From Oscillospiraceae bacterium (GTDB lineage Bacteria > Bacillota > Clostridia > Oscillospirales > Acutalibacteraceae): a stretch of 15,651 nucleotides of DNA. Of this stretch, positions 6,225 to 12,431 are shown in pieces. Location of the stretch: assembly GCA_022508705.1 (NCBI GenBank), contig JAFLUO010000002.1, positions 18,848-34,498 of the forward strand. Direction: 5' to 3'. Under the pieces are notes generated by a model. That model searched no databases. It was not told the origin of the DNA and saw nothing but the letters and a program-made list of their open reading frames with translations. The translations under genes were made by a program, and so were the position numbers. The stretch's first letter is position 1. Every line of letters starts with the position of its first letter.

Positions 6225-6404
6225 ATGAAAAAGGCTTTAAAAGTAATTGCTGTTCTCGCACTTATCGCAGGCGCCGCATTTGCCGCTTACGTTGTAATTA
6301 AAAAATATGTTGACAGTAAAAGAGTTGTTATTGGCAATGATGCTGAGAATTATGTTTCTTGCTCTTGCTGTGATGACAGCTTCATTTCCGAAACTGTTGC
6401 TTAA
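6225..6404 (+). CDS. 59-residue membrane-anchored protein with Cys-rich tail
   Basis: Encodes 59 residues. The N-terminus MKKALKVIAVLALIAGAAFA (1-20) continues into AYVVIKKYVDSKR: a positively charged start, then one hydrophobic segment and a basic border. This looks like an uncleaved anchor or a signal peptide with an AFA-A site. The polar tail carries a compact CSCC motif (residues 46-49), then DDSF and ISETVA. Coding evidence: excellent promoter, SD GGAGGAAG with 6-7 nt spacing, a stem terminator right after the stop, and codon use like its neighbours. I do not recognise the family. The cysteine cluster could bind metal or be a lipid/thiol modification site, but nothing proves either. Confidence 0.82.
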   Translation: MKKALKVIAVLALIAGAAFAAYVVIKKYVDSKRVVIGNDAENYVSCSCCDDSFISETVA

Positions 6405-6422
6405 ATCTTTATCTAAATTTAT

Positions 6423-6452
6423 AGGGGCTCATACGAGCCCCTTATTTTTTTT
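6423..6452 (+). terminator. Terminator of the 59-residue gene
   Basis: An 8-bp G+C-rich stem, aggggctc (6423-6430) with gagcccct (6435-6442), a 4-nt loop, then tta and eight T. Confidence 0.93.
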
Positions 6453-6460
6453 ACTTTTTA

Positions 6461-6814
6461 TTATTTCGATTTCGGTTTTGTTACTAACGCCACAACAAGA
6501 CCGCTCATCATGGCAACGGTTATGCCAACAGACGCTGATGACAAAGGTCCCGTTAAAATACCCAGAGCACCCTTTTCCCGTATTGCTTTTTGCGTTCCCT
6601 GAACTAACATATTTCCGAATCCTGTGAGCGGTACGGTGGCGCCTGCCCCTGCGAACTCAACTATGGGCTGATAAAGCCCAAGAGCGCCAAGCAAAACTCC
6701 TAAAACGACAAAGGATACGAGTATTCTTGCAGGCGTAAGCTTTGTAAGGTCAATTAAAAGCTGACCTACAACACAAATTATTCCGCCGATGATAAATGCT
6801 TTTAAAAAAATCAT
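6461..6814 (-). CDS. spoVAE: Stage V sporulation protein AE (SpoVAE)
   Basis: Encodes 117 residues of SpoVAE, a membrane subunit of the SpoVA channel that moves dipicolinic acid into the forespore and releases it on germination. Visible features: hydrophobic segments at about 2-22, 30-48 and 96-113, the conserved LTPARILV and GAGATVPLTGFGN motifs, and GPLSSASVGIT before the last span. The length equals B. subtilis SpoVAEB (116). ATG 6814-6812 was chosen with GGGAG 8 nt upstream; a TTG at 6832 is in frame but has no SD. It is not flanked by spoVAC or spoVAD, which normally sit directly upstream in clostridia. A candidate SigG promoter is at 6833-6861. Confidence 0.95.
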   Translation of the reverse strand: MIFLKAFIIGGIICVVGQLLIDLTKLTPARILVSFVVLGVLLGALGLYQPIVEFAGAGATVPLTGFGNMLVQGTQKAIREKGALGILTGPLSSASVGITVAMMSGLVVALVTKPKSK

Positions 6815-6832
6815 AATTTTCACTCCCGACAA

Positions 6833-6861
6833 TATTTTGTCAGAAAATGAAAAAAATATAC
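6833..6861 (-). promoter_or_regulatory. Candidate SigG-type promoter of spoVAE
   Basis: The minus strand has GTATA (6861-6857), matching the SigG -35 GHATR, 17 bp before CAAAATA (6839-6833), which matches the SigG -10 consensus CATnnTA except at the third base. The predicted start would fall at about 6826, on the SD itself. That makes this assignment doubtful despite the good match. Confidence 0.35.
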
Positions 6862-6862
6862 A

Positions 6863-6890
6863 AAAGAAAAAGCACGGATAACCGTGCTTT
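6863..6890 (-). terminator. Terminator of the zinc-ribbon gene
   Basis: A 9-bp stem, aaagcacgg (6869-6877) with ccgtgcttt (6882-6890), and a 4-nt loop. In the minus direction it is followed by a T-rich run (6863-6868). It isolates spoVAE from the upstream gene. Confidence 0.85.
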
Positions 6891-6921
6891 AAAGATTTTA
6901 ACCTTTATTTTTGCAAAGCGA

Positions 6922-7197
6922 TTATTCGCCTTTCATTTTTGCAAAGCAATCGCTGCAATAAACCGGTCTGTCATCTTTGGGCTCGAACGGAATTTTTGCT
7001 TCACCGCCGCATGATGCACATACTGCTGTATGATACTCTCTTGCGCTGCGAGCTGCATTTTTGCGTGCTACACGGCACTCTTTGCATCTCTGAGGCTCAT
7101 TCTCGAAACCTTTCTCAGCATAAAATTCTTGTTCGCCTGCTGTGAAAACGAATTCGTTTCCGCAATCTTTGCAGGTAAGGGTCTTGTCTTCGTACAT
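6922..7197 (-). CDS. Double zinc-ribbon protein
   Basis: Encodes 91 residues with four CxxC knuckles: Cys9/Cys12, Cys38/Cys41, Cys60/Cys63 and Cys81/Cys84. These make two zinc-ribbon modules. The first matches the probable zinc-ribbon family with TCKDCGNEFVFT and PQRCKECR. The second has the CASCGGEAKIPFEP ... RPVYCSDCF pattern common in small clostridial and cyanobacterial zinc-binding proteins. Such proteins have sometimes been mislabelled cytochrome c-551, but no CxxCH haem site exists here. The molecular role is unknown; nucleic-acid or protein binding is plausible. SD GAGGTA lies 7 nt before the ATG. The gene lies 84 bp downstream of the sigma factor on the same strand, so read-through from that promoter is possible. 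Confidence 0.88.
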   Translation of the reverse strand: MYEDKTLTCKDCGNEFVFTAGEQEFYAEKGFENEPQRCKECRVARKNAARSAREYHTAVCASCGGEAKIPFEPKDDRPVYCSDCFAKMKGE

Positions 7198-7281
7198 TTT
7201 GCTACCTCGCTAAAAATATTTTTACCCCGAGCGGAATTGCACCGCCTGCACCCAAAAATGCTCCTCTAAGGCAAGGGCAAG

Positions 7282-7842
7282 TTAATCCATTTTTATTTTT
7301 TGACGAATGCGCTGAACCGCATTGTCAATCTGTTTTAATTCGCAATTCAAATTCTCTGCTATTGCTTTTCTTGAAAACCCGAGAAGATAAGATTTTGCAA
7401 CGGCAAGCTCAAACGGAGACAGCGAATCAAAAAAGGCATTTTGCTGTTCTTTTAAAATGAACATTTCCTCAGGTGAAGGATTTTTCGACTCCACCTCAGT
7501 TAAATCTTCAATTTGAACATAGTTTTTCAAGGGAAAATGCTTTTTACGGTTTATGGAATTATAATACCGCTGCATAGCTTGTTCGGTAAGAACCATTGCG
7601 AAAGATGAAAAATTATCACTTTTTGAAGGGTCAAATGAAAAAATTGCTGAATAAAAGCCGATAACGCCTTCCTGATAAAAATCGTCCATTTCAACGCCCT
7701 GAGCAAAGGAAAAGCTTTTTGCTTTTTCTGAAATTCGGTGTGAATAGCGTTTTAAAAGAACGGGAAAAGCCTCTGCATTGCCGCTTACAGCAAGGCTCAC
7801 AAGTTCATTATCACTAAAATCAAGAATGGATTTCCCGTTCAT
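7282..7842 (-). CDS. SigH-like sigma-70 family RNA polymerase sigma factor
   Basis: Encodes 186 residues of a sigma-70 family factor most like the sporulation/stationary-phase SigH group. Region 2 spans about 22-100, with DDFYQEGVIGFYSAIFSFDP (53-72) corresponding to the -10-recognition block and the KHFPLKNYV segment after it, a SigH hallmark. Region 4 is at about 137-184, with an HTH containing GFSRKAIAENLNCELKQIDN. The protein is shorter than typical SigH (about 210-218) and differs in otherwise highly conserved positions, such as SFSFAQG in place of the usual SYFL-GA. It may therefore be a divergent SigH or a paralogue. The SD AGGTGG is 5 nt from the ATG. The promoter is a perfect TTGACA/TATAAT pair overlapped by a palindrome. 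Confidence 0.9.
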   Translation of the reverse strand: MNGKSILDFSDNELVSLAVSGNAEAFPVLLKRYSHRISEKAKSFSFAQGVEMDDFYQEGVIGFYSAIFSFDPSKSDNFSSFAMVLTEQAMQRYYNSINRKKHFPLKNYVQIEDLTEVESKNPSPEEMFILKEQQNAFFDSLSPFELAVAKSYLLGFSRKAIAENLNCELKQIDNAVQRIRQKIKMD

Positions 7843-7854
7843 AATGCCACCTAC

Positions 7855-7869
7855 TAATCTATTAGATTA
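7855..7869. promoter_or_regulatory. 15-bp palindrome over the sigma-gene -10/start region
   Basis: TAATCTA (7855-7861), one central base, TAGATTA (7863-7869): a perfect odd palindrome. It overlaps four bases of the -10 element (7866-7871) and the predicted transcription start near 7859. That position is typical of a repressor operator. Confidence 0.5.
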
Positions 7870-7893
7870 TAACACAAAAAACAATATTGTCAA
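7866..7893 (-). promoter_or_regulatory. Consensus housekeeping promoter of the sigma-factor gene
   Basis: The minus strand has TTGACA (7893-7888) and TATAAT (7871-7866) separated by 16 bp. Both hexamers match consensus exactly. The leader is only about 17 nt long. Confidence 0.85.
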
Positions 7894-7955
7894 CTGATTT
7901 TTTTGTTAAAAACAAACAAATATGCAAATTTTTTCAATTATCTGCTACAATTTAC

Positions 7956-7984
7956 AAAAAAAGCGCCCGAGAAAATCCCGGGCG
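7956..7984 (-). terminator. Terminator of the phosphomutase unit
   Basis: In the minus direction a G+C-rich stem (cgcccg at 7984-7979 with cgggcg at 7969-7964, plus two inner pairs) is followed by c and seven T (7962-7956). It ends the unit made of the phosphomutase and the 32-residue gene. Confidence 0.9.
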
Positions 7985-7990
7985 AAAAAT

Positions 7991-8089
7991 TCAGCCAAAC
8001 AATACTTGGAGTATTATTGTTGCCGCACTAAGAGCCATTATTACCGCAAGAAAAACTGCGGTGAATTTAACAAACTTATTTCTGTCCAT
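7991..8089 (-). CDS. 32-residue single-pass membrane miniprotein
   Basis: Encodes 32 residues starting 3 nt after the phosphomutase stop. The SD GGGAG lies inside the end of the phosphomutase coding region, so translation is coupled. It begins MDRNKFVKFTAVFLAVIMAL; a basic N-terminal head precedes one hydrophobic span (about 9-31) ending at LFG. This layout resembles the Firmicute miniprotein Prli42, which anchors the stressosome in Listeria, but the resemblance is architectural and I do not claim homology. A strong terminator begins 7 nt after the stop, which supports a real gene end here. Confidence 0.75.
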   Translation of the reverse strand: MDRNKFVKFTAVFLAVIMALSAATIILQVLFG

Positions 8090-8092
8090 TAT

Positions 8093-9811
8093 TTATACTC
8101 CCAATATTTTTGACATATCTTCAGCAATTTTTTCCGATTTAGCAGTTGACTCCTCACGCGAACTACCGCAAGCAGTAATATAAACCTTAATTTTCGGCTC
8201 TGTGCCTGAAGGACGGACAATTACCTTGCTGTTATCAGACATAACAAAGGAAAGCACGTTTGATTTCGGCAGTTTAATTTCCGTTTCCTCACCTGTTACG
8301 GTATCTTTTGTTACGCTGAGCTTATAGTCAGATGATTTTACAACAGCCGCGCCTGCAATTTCCTTAGGCGGATTAGCTCTTAAATCATTCATCATATCTG
8401 CCATTTTTTGCATACCTGATGCGCCCTCAAAGCTGAAATTGAGAACAGTATTTAAGTACATACCGTATTTCTCATAAATACCGTCCATAAACTGTTTAAG
8501 AGAAATACCTTTAAGCTTGTAATATGAAGCCATTTCGCAAATAAGAAGCGAAGCTACAACTGCATCCTTATCTCTTGCATGAGCGCCGCGGAGATAGCCG
8601 TATGACTCTTCCATACCAACAATAAAGCGGTCGGTTTCATCTTTCTTTTCAAGATTTGTCACAAGTTCGCCTATGTACTTAAAGCCCGTGAGCAAGTCGG
8701 CAGTCTGAGCGCCGTATGCTGCGGCAACAGTTTCAACCAAAGGAGTTGTAACAATAGTTTTAACGACTATCGGATTTTCGGGAAGATTACCCTGCTCGCG
8801 AAGTGTGGAAAGAAGATACTCGCAAAGCATTGCGCCCACTTCATTACCTGTCATTAAAACATACTCGTCACCGTCACGCACTGCGATGCCCACACGGTCG
8901 CAGTCAGGGTCAGTTGCAAGAAGCAAATCTGCACCCGTTCCCTCCGCCGTTTTAATTGCACATTCAAAAGCCTGACGGATTTCGGGATTCGGGAATGGGC
9001 AGGTCGGGAAATTTCCGTCCGGCTTTTCCTGCTCTTTTACAACGGTAACGTCTTTAACCCCTGCCATTTTAAGCACTTTACGAACAGGCTTGTTGCCCGT
9101 GCCGTTAAGCGGAGTATAAATTACTTTCAGATTTGCTTTTTTCAATGCATCAGGATTAACGCTTGCAGAAAGAACATTCTCATAGAATTCATCCATGAGC
9201 CAATCTTCAATATAATCTATCAAATCCTCTGCTAAAGCGTCATCAAAGTCCATTGTTTTTACGCCGCTGAACATATCGATTTTTTGAATGTAATCATAAG
9301 TTTTTGCGGCGGCTTCATCTGTCATCTGATAGCCGTTAGGGTCATAGCACTTGTATCCGTTATATTTTGATGGGTTGTGAGAGGCTGTGATTATGATACC
9401 CGAAGAACAGCCGAGTCTTCTTACTGCAAAAGAGAGCATGGGAGTGGGAACAAGCTCGGGATAAATATAAACCTTAATTCCGTTTGCCGCAAGCACACAG
9501 GCGGCTTCTTTGGCAAAAACGTCTGACTTAATTCTTGAGTCAAACGCAATAGCCACTGACGGATTTTCAAAATTTTCGTTAAGATAATCCGCAAGGCCCT
9601 GAGTTGCCTGATTGACGGTATAGACATTCATTCTGTTTGTGCCTGCGCCTATAACGCCGCGAAGCCCTGCGGTGCCGAATTCAAGATTTTTATAAAAGCG
9701 GTCAAGAATTGCCTCATCATCCCCTGCTATGCTTTGAAGCTCGGGAATAAGGTCGGGGTCTGCATTTGCCTTTTCACACCAAAGACTATATAAGGATTTA
9801 ATATCGTTCAT
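8093..9811 (-). CDS. Phosphoglucomutase/phosphomannomutase, alpha-D-phosphohexomutase family
   Basis: Encodes 572 residues of a four-domain alpha-D-phosphohexomutase. The family interconverts hexose 1- and 6-phosphates through a phosphoserine and feeds UDP-glucose or mannose pathways; the Firmicute relative PgcA is an alpha-phosphoglucomutase. Visible in order: domain I with FGTAGLRG (45-52) and the catalytic serine Ser144 in ITASHNP, the metal loop DPDCDR (301-306), the sugar-binding loop GMEESYGY (399-406), and the phosphate-binding loop RPSGTEPK (533-540). The length is typical of the long bacterial form. SD GGAGG is 7 nt from the ATG. The first of two coupled genes, it is read from a promoter at 9841-9869, divergent from comM. 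Whether glucose, mannose or both are used cannot be read from the sequence. Confidence 0.95.
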   Translation of the reverse strand: MNDIKSLYSLWCEKANADPDLIPELQSIAGDDEAILDRFYKNLEFGTAGLRGVIGAGTNRMNVYTVNQATQGLADYLNENFENPSVAIAFDSRIKSDVFAKEAACVLAANGIKVYIYPELVPTPMLSFAVRRLGCSSGIIITASHNPSKYNGYKCYDPNGYQMTDEAAAKTYDYIQKIDMFSGVKTMDFDDALAEDLIDYIEDWLMDEFYENVLSASVNPDALKKANLKVIYTPLNGTGNKPVRKVLKMAGVKDVTVVKEQEKPDGNFPTCPFPNPEIRQAFECAIKTAEGTGADLLLATDPDCDRVGIAVRDGDEYVLMTGNEVGAMLCEYLLSTLREQGNLPENPIVVKTIVTTPLVETVAAAYGAQTADLLTGFKYIGELVTNLEKKDETDRFIVGMEESYGYLRGAHARDKDAVVASLLICEMASYYKLKGISLKQFMDGIYEKYGMYLNTVLNFSFEGASGMQKMADMMNDLRANPPKEIAGAAVVKSSDYKLSVTKDTVTGEETEIKLPKSNVLSFVMSDNSKVIVRPSGTEPKIKVYITACGSSREESTAKSEKIAEDMSKILGV

Positions 9812-9840
9812 ATGATTACCTCCGCAAATTATATAGTTTT

Positions 9841-9869
9841 ATTTTACTCCATTTTATTCCAAATGTAAA
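9841..9869 (-). promoter_or_regulatory. Promoter of the phosphomutase unit
   Basis: The minus strand has TTTACA (9869-9864), a 17-bp spacer and TAAAAT (9846-9841), each one mismatch from consensus. It lies back to back with the comM promoter. Confidence 0.65.
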
Positions 9870-9879
9870 TAAAAAAAGT

Positions 9880-9908
9880 TTGAATTATATATTTCAATAT
9901 AGTATAAT
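9880..9908 (+). promoter_or_regulatory. Promoter of comM
   Basis: TTGAAT (9880-9885), a 17-bp spacer and TATAAT (9903-9908). The leader is short, about 17 nt, and begins close to the SD AAGGGG (9918-9923). Confidence 0.8.
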
Positions 9909-9931
9909 CAGTAAAACAAGGGGTGAAAGTT

Positions 9932-11458
9932 ATGTTTGCAAAAACTTCGAGTATGGGACTTTTCGGAATTGACTCTTATAAAGTTGAGGTTGAAGCCGAT
10001 ATTTCAGGCGGAATGCCCAGATTTGACATTGTGGGGCTTCCTGATGCGTCTGTGTCCGAAAGCAGAGAAAGAGTTCGCTCTGCAATAAAAAATGCAAATC
10101 TAACATACCCCGTCAGCAGAATAACCGTAAACCTTGCCCCTGCGCACATTAAAAAGGAAGGGCCGATTTATGACTTGCCGATTTTTGTTGCTTTACTTGT
10201 GGCAAACGGTGAATTAAAGAGCGTTTCAGAGGATACGGCATTTGTGGGAGAGCTTTCGCTCGACGGAAATCTTCACAAAATCAACGGCGTACTGCCAATG
10301 GTTATAGGCGCACAAAAAAGCGGCATTAAAGAGATTTTTATACCTTTTGAAAACGCCCATGAGGGTGCTGTTGTAAAAGGAATTACGGTTTACCCCACGA
10401 AAAATGTGACCGAACTTATAAATCATCTTACGGGGATTAAGAAAATAGAGCCTGTTTCGGACAAGCTATATGCGGAATATACTTTGCCTGTCAATATTCC
10501 CGATTTTGCAGATGTTCGAGGTCAGGAAGAGGTTAAAAGAGCGTTGGAAATTGCCGCCGCAGGCGGACACAACGTACTTATGGTGGGCCCTCCCGGTTCG
10601 GGAAAAAGCATGCTTGCGAAAAGACTTCCCGGTATTCTTCCTGATATGACCTTTGAAGAATCAATTGAAACTACAAATATATACTCAATTGCGGGCGCTT
10701 TGCCAAAAGGGATTTCTCTTTTAAAGGCAAGACCGTTTCGCTCTCCGCACCACACGGTTTCCCCTGCCGGACTTTCAGGCGGCGGGACTGTTCCGAAGCC
10801 GGGTGAAATTTCACTTTCACACAACGGCGTATTATTTCTTGATGAGCTTCCTGAATTTCAGCGCACATCCCTTGAAATACTGCGCCAGCCCATTGAAGAC
10901 GGTGTTATCAGCATTTCCCGTGTTGCCGCCAAATTTCAGTACCCCTGCTCCGTTATGGTAGTTTGCGCAATGAATCCTTGCCCGTGCGGATATTACGGAC
11001 ACCCGACACGCAAATGCACCTGCTCCGAAACGTCGGCAAAGCGGTATTTTAACCGAGTAAGCGGGCCGCTTGTTGACAGGCTTGACATACACATTGACGT
11101 GCCGCCCGTTGATTACGAAAGCCTTGCAGGTAAAGAAAAAGCTGAGCCGTCAAGTGAGATAAAAAAGCGTGTTAATGCGGCCCGAAAAATTCAGCAGGAA
11201 CGCTTTAAGGGCACAAATATCTCCTGCAATGCAAAAATGGATTCTGCCGCAACGAGAAAATTCTGTAACCTTACACCTGCGGCTGAAATAATTATGAAAA
11301 CTGCGTTTGAGCGATTGGGACTGAGTGCCCGTGCTTACGACAAGGTACTGAGAATTGCAAGAACTGTTGCAGATATGGACAATTCCGACGATATTGACAC
11401 AAAGCATATTACGGAAGCTATTCAGTACAGAAGCTTTGACAGAAGATTTGGAGAATAA
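9932..11458 (+). CDS. comM: ComM/YifB family Mg chelatase-like AAA+ ATPase
   Basis: Encodes 508 residues of the ComM (YifB) family. In Vibrio ComM is a hexameric helicase that drives branch migration during natural transformation; in Firmicutes the role is less studied. Domain order: N-terminal ChlI-like domain (about 20-140, with GLPDASVSESRERVR), the Mg-chelatase-type AAA+ core with Walker A GPPGSGKS (219-226) and Walker B VLFLDE (300-305), a cysteine cluster CPCG ... CTC (Cys350, 352, 362, 364) that may bind zinc, and the C-terminal Mg_chelatase_C domain (about 410-505) with GLSARAYDKVLRIARTVADM. The ATG at 9932 was chosen over GTG 9923 because AAGGGG sits 8 nt upstream of it. Monocistronic, with a strong terminator after the stop. 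Confidence 0.95.
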   Translation: MFAKTSSMGLFGIDSYKVEVEADISGGMPRFDIVGLPDASVSESRERVRSAIKNANLTYPVSRITVNLAPAHIKKEGPIYDLPIFVALLVANGELKSVSEDTAFVGELSLDGNLHKINGVLPMVIGAQKSGIKEIFIPFENAHEGAVVKGITVYPTKNVTELINHLTGIKKIEPVSDKLYAEYTLPVNIPDFADVRGQEEVKRALEIAAAGGHNVLMVGPPGSGKSMLAKRLPGILPDMTFEESIETTNIYSIAGALPKGISLLKARPFRSPHHTVSPAGLSGGGTVPKPGEISLSHNGVLFLDELPEFQRTSLEILRQPIEDGVISISRVAAKFQYPCSVMVVCAMNPCPCGYYGHPTRKCTCSETSAKRYFNRVSGPLVDRLDIHIDVPPVDYESLAGKEKAEPSSEIKKRVNAARKIQQERFKGTNISCNAKMDSAATRKFCNLTPAAEIIMKTAFERLGLSARAYDKVLRIARTVADMDNSDDIDTKHITEAIQYRSFDRRFGE

Positions 11459-11475
11459 AAACAAGTGAATAAGAA

Positions 11476-11520
11476 AAAAATCACTATATTCAAACCCGAA
11501 TATAGTGATTTTTATTTAGT
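11476..11520. terminator. Bidirectional terminator between comM and thiT
   Basis: A 16-bp perfect stem (11476-11491 with 11498-11513) closes a 6-nt loop. A-rich on its left and T-rich on its right, it can stop both convergent genes. Confidence 0.93.
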
Positions 11521-11531
11521 TTTTAATATGA

Positions 11532-12131
11532 TTATTTTTCAGTATTATTGTTAAAAATAAGCTTTTTAACTGCTACAAATCTCATCAAAGCAACAATTAC
11601 TGCAATGGTGATAATAAGCTCGGGAAGAATATATGTTGCATTATAACAAATTGAATAAAGCAACGGTGCGTTTTCAAATGTTGAGCCGAAAATCTCCCAC
11701 TGATCAAGATATGCAAAAATGAAATATCCCGAAATAACGTGAGAAACAAAGCGAAGTAAGAATGCTAAGCTCAGCCCTGCGTAAAGTCCTGCTTCGCCCT
11801 TCTTTTTGAATATGCCTGCAATTCCTAAAACGGTAAATGCAACTATGTAGTCAAACAAAATGCAGCCGACAAGCATAATAGGAGTAAGACCCCATCCCAA
11901 AAGACCGTCCATAGTTATTCCGAGCATAAGCTGGAAAAGTGAGTAAATAAATGAGGAAAAAAAGCCCCATTTTATTCCGTAGCGGAATGAGAGAATGCAA
12001 ATCGGGAGCATGCTTACAAGTGTTACCGAACCGCCCAGAGGCAGTTTGAAGATTTTGACCATGGATAATGCTACTGCTAATGCAATAAAAACAGCAGTTT
12101 CCGTAAGTCTCATGATGTTTTGTTTTTTCAT
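11532..12131 (-). CDS. thiT: ThiT, thiamine-binding S component of an ECF transporter
   Basis: Encodes 199 residues of ThiT, the membrane S component that binds thiamine and docks onto the shared ECF module (EcfA, EcfA', EcfT). About six hydrophobic segments are visible. The family hallmark LPLGGSVTLVSMLPI (residues 30-44) lies in the substrate-binding loop. C-terminal SHVISGYFIFAYLDQWEIFG-type and LPELIIT segments also match. The start is ATG 12131-12129 with SD GGAGG; an in-frame ATG at 12191 lies inside the riboswitch expression platform and has no SD. No ECF module genes are next to it, as expected for group II S components. The TPP riboswitch upstream independently supports the thiamine assignment. 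Confidence 0.95.
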   Translation of the reverse strand: MKKQNIMRLTETAVFIALAVALSMVKIFKLPLGGSVTLVSMLPICILSFRYGIKWGFFSSFIYSLFQLMLGITMDGLLGWGLTPIMLVGCILFDYIVAFTVLGIAGIFKKKGEAGLYAGLSLAFLLRFVSHVISGYFIFAYLDQWEIFGSTFENAPLLYSICYNATYILPELIITIAVIVALMRFVAVKKLIFNNNTEK

Positions 12132-12148
12132 TTTTTGTTCCTCCAAAT

Positions 12149-12187
12149 AAAAAAATTCAGCCAAGGGAAATACACACTTAGGCTGAA
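12149..12187 (-). terminator. Riboswitch-controlled attenuator upstream of thiT
   Basis: In the minus direction ttcagcc (12187-12181) pairs with ggctgaa (12162-12156), with an AAG/CTT extension around a bulge, and seven T follow (12155-12149). It lies between the TPP aptamer and the thiT SD, so ligand-bound aptamer is expected to permit this terminator. Confidence 0.88.
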
Positions 12188-12194
12188 ACATTTT

Positions 12195-12290
12195 TTGCTT
12201 CCTACGTCGGTATTATCCGCATCAGGTTCAATGGTTGAGGGAAGATTTATTCCCAATCTCAGCTGACTGTACGGTCAACACCCATGCACA
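12195..12290 (-). promoter_or_regulatory. TPP riboswitch aptamer (THI element)
   Basis: Read on the minus strand, the conserved thi-box cores are present in order: GGGTG near the 5' side, CAGCTGAGA, then ACCTGATGCGGATAATACC and CGTAGGAAGC at the 3' side. These form the two parallel sensor arms that bind thiamine pyrophosphate. The downstream hairpin with a U-tract makes this a transcription-attenuation switch: high TPP turns thiT off. P1 appears short and includes a mismatch (around TGC/GCA). Confidence 0.95.
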
Positions 12291-12310
12291 TATTTACTTG
12301 GCTGGGGGGT

Positions 12311-12431
12311 AATTTTATCATAGCGTAAGCGTTATGATAAAATTTCGTCCGTCTTTGCCGGTATGCCGTAAGGCAGAGGCAAAGGGACATAAAACATTTT
12401 TTAAATAAATGCTTGCATTTATTTTATCATA
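12311..12431. repeat. Cluster of three hairpins bounded by an 11-bp direct repeat
   Basis: The space between recD2 and the thiT leader holds three inverted repeats. The first is 12311-12325 with 12330-12344 (15 bp, one non-Watson-Crick position that is G-U on the plus strand and A-C on the minus). The second is 12353-12359 with 12378-12384 plus an inner tgcc/ggca stem. The third is 12403-12412 with 12415-12424 (10 bp, 2-nt loop). The sequence attttatcata occurs at 12312-12322 and again at 12421-12431. Together with the riboswitch leader this accounts for the 300-bp gap 12132-12431; no gene is seen there. Confidence 0.7.
12312..12340 (-). promoter_or_regulatory. Candidate promoter of the thiT leader, embedded in a palindrome
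   Basis: The minus strand has TTATCA (12340-12335), 17 bp, then TAAAAT (12317-12312) with an extended TG. The start would be near 12305, 15 nt before the aptamer. Because the 34-bp region is an inverted repeat, the plus strand carries the same elements. Confidence 0.5.

Noticed and set aside
7205..7258. Possible 17-codon TTG-initiated leader peptide just before the zinc-ribbon gene, with GAGGAG upstream
   Set aside because: A TTG start on so short a frame is too weak without comparative data; it could be chance or a coupled leader.
10522..10868. Overlapping antisense open frames in comM
   Set aside because: Both are opposite the AAA+ core, mutually overlapping, and without translation signals.
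12132..12191. In-frame upstream extension of thiT from an ATG at 12191
   Set aside because: It runs through the riboswitch terminator stem, has no SD, and the family starts at the MKKQN methionine, which has GGAGG upstream.
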